Source: Clostridiales bacterium
GTDB taxonomy: Bacteria; Bacillota; Clostridia; Christensenellales; JAISNN01
Assembly: GCA_031273965.1 (NCBI GenBank)
Contig: JAISQX010000150.1
Span: forward strand, 1-14,305
Reading direction: 5' to 3'
Length of the DNA: 14,305 nucleotides
The notes under the pieces are model-generated. The model was given only the letters and a program-made list of their open reading frames with translations, was not told the DNA's origin and searched no databases. The translations under genes and the position numbers were made by a program. The first letter of the stretch is position 1. The number at the start of each line of letters is the position of its first letter. This document shows positions 14,218 through 14,305 of the stretch, piece by piece.

Positions 14218-14305
14218 TTAATCAAGAATTTCTTTAATTTCAGCTTTTTCAACGGTATGTTTTAATGCCTCAATACCTTTTTTGCAGCCGTCTTTAGTCG
14301 TATAC
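14218..14305 (-). CDS. DUF1508/YegP-like protein, C-terminal fragment at window edge
   Basis: Only the last 28 codons lie in the window; the gene runs off the right edge. The fragment reads YTTKDGCKKGIEALK, then a short acidic/basic helix ending EILD. The pattern of Tyr, Lys, small residues, then GIEALK and AEI resembles the repeat unit of DUF1508 (UPF0339, YegP) proteins, small cytosolic proteins of poorly known role. Identification rests on this short stretch only. It is the nearest gene upstream of prs on the same strand, separated by about 270 bp with a possible weak terminator, so co-transcription is doubtful. Confidence 0.6.
   Translation of the reverse strand, partial: YTTKDGCKKGIEALKHTVEKAEIKEILD

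Overview
The window looks like chromosomal DNA of a low-to-moderate GC member of Bacillota, most likely class Clostridia. The evidence is the gene set (CoaX-type pantothenate kinase, a regulator-potABCD polyamine operon, the long PRPP synthetase form, Rho with an Asn/Gly-rich insert), the strong AAAGGAGG-type ribosome binding sites, sigma-A promoters close to consensus, and AT-rich intergenic DNA. The standard code is used, since TGA acts as a stop. Genus cannot be fixed from this sequence. I see no tRNA, rRNA, CRISPR array or complete mobile element.

Layout. Positions 39-3688, minus strand: type III pantothenate kinase (coaX) with its own promoter, a TIM-barrel sugar phosphate isomerase/epimerase, and a one-polypeptide ABC exporter half-transporter whose predicted promoter leaves almost no 5' leader. 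Positions 3689-4041: divergent control region with a consensus TTGACA-17-TATAAT promoter overlapped by a perfect 13-bp inverted repeat, then a leader of about 200 nt. Positions 4042-9526, plus strand: XRE-cupin (PuuR-like) regulator, potA, potB, potC and potD, ending in a clear intrinsic terminator at 9554-9585. Positions 9586-10045: a 42-codon gene too short for usual ORF calling (9734-9862, minus), with a perfect Shine-Dalgarno and its own hairpin signals. Positions 10046-12477, minus: rho followed 11 nt later by ung. Positions 12780-13943, minus: long-form ribose-phosphate pyrophosphokinase. At the right edge, 14218-14305 is the 3' end of a DUF1508/YegP-like gene on the minus strand.

How the genes work together. 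The plus-strand cluster is one functional unit. A cupin regulator probably senses polyamine or a related ligand and controls its own promoter together with a complete spermidine/putrescine importer: ATPase PotA, permeases PotB and PotC, receptor PotD. This transporter has two unusual parts. PotA carries a lysine-rich insertion in its ATPase domain and a second TOBE-like module. PotD, already a lipoprotein, has an extra C-terminal transmembrane segment and a tail with an acidic end that should face the cytoplasm. The minus-strand genes are mostly housekeeping: CoA synthesis, PRPP synthesis, transcription termination and uracil repair.

The best candidates for undescribed biology are the doubly anchored PotD with its modified PotA, the 42-aa gene between ung and pot, the prion-like insert in Rho, and the operator architecture of the pot promoter.
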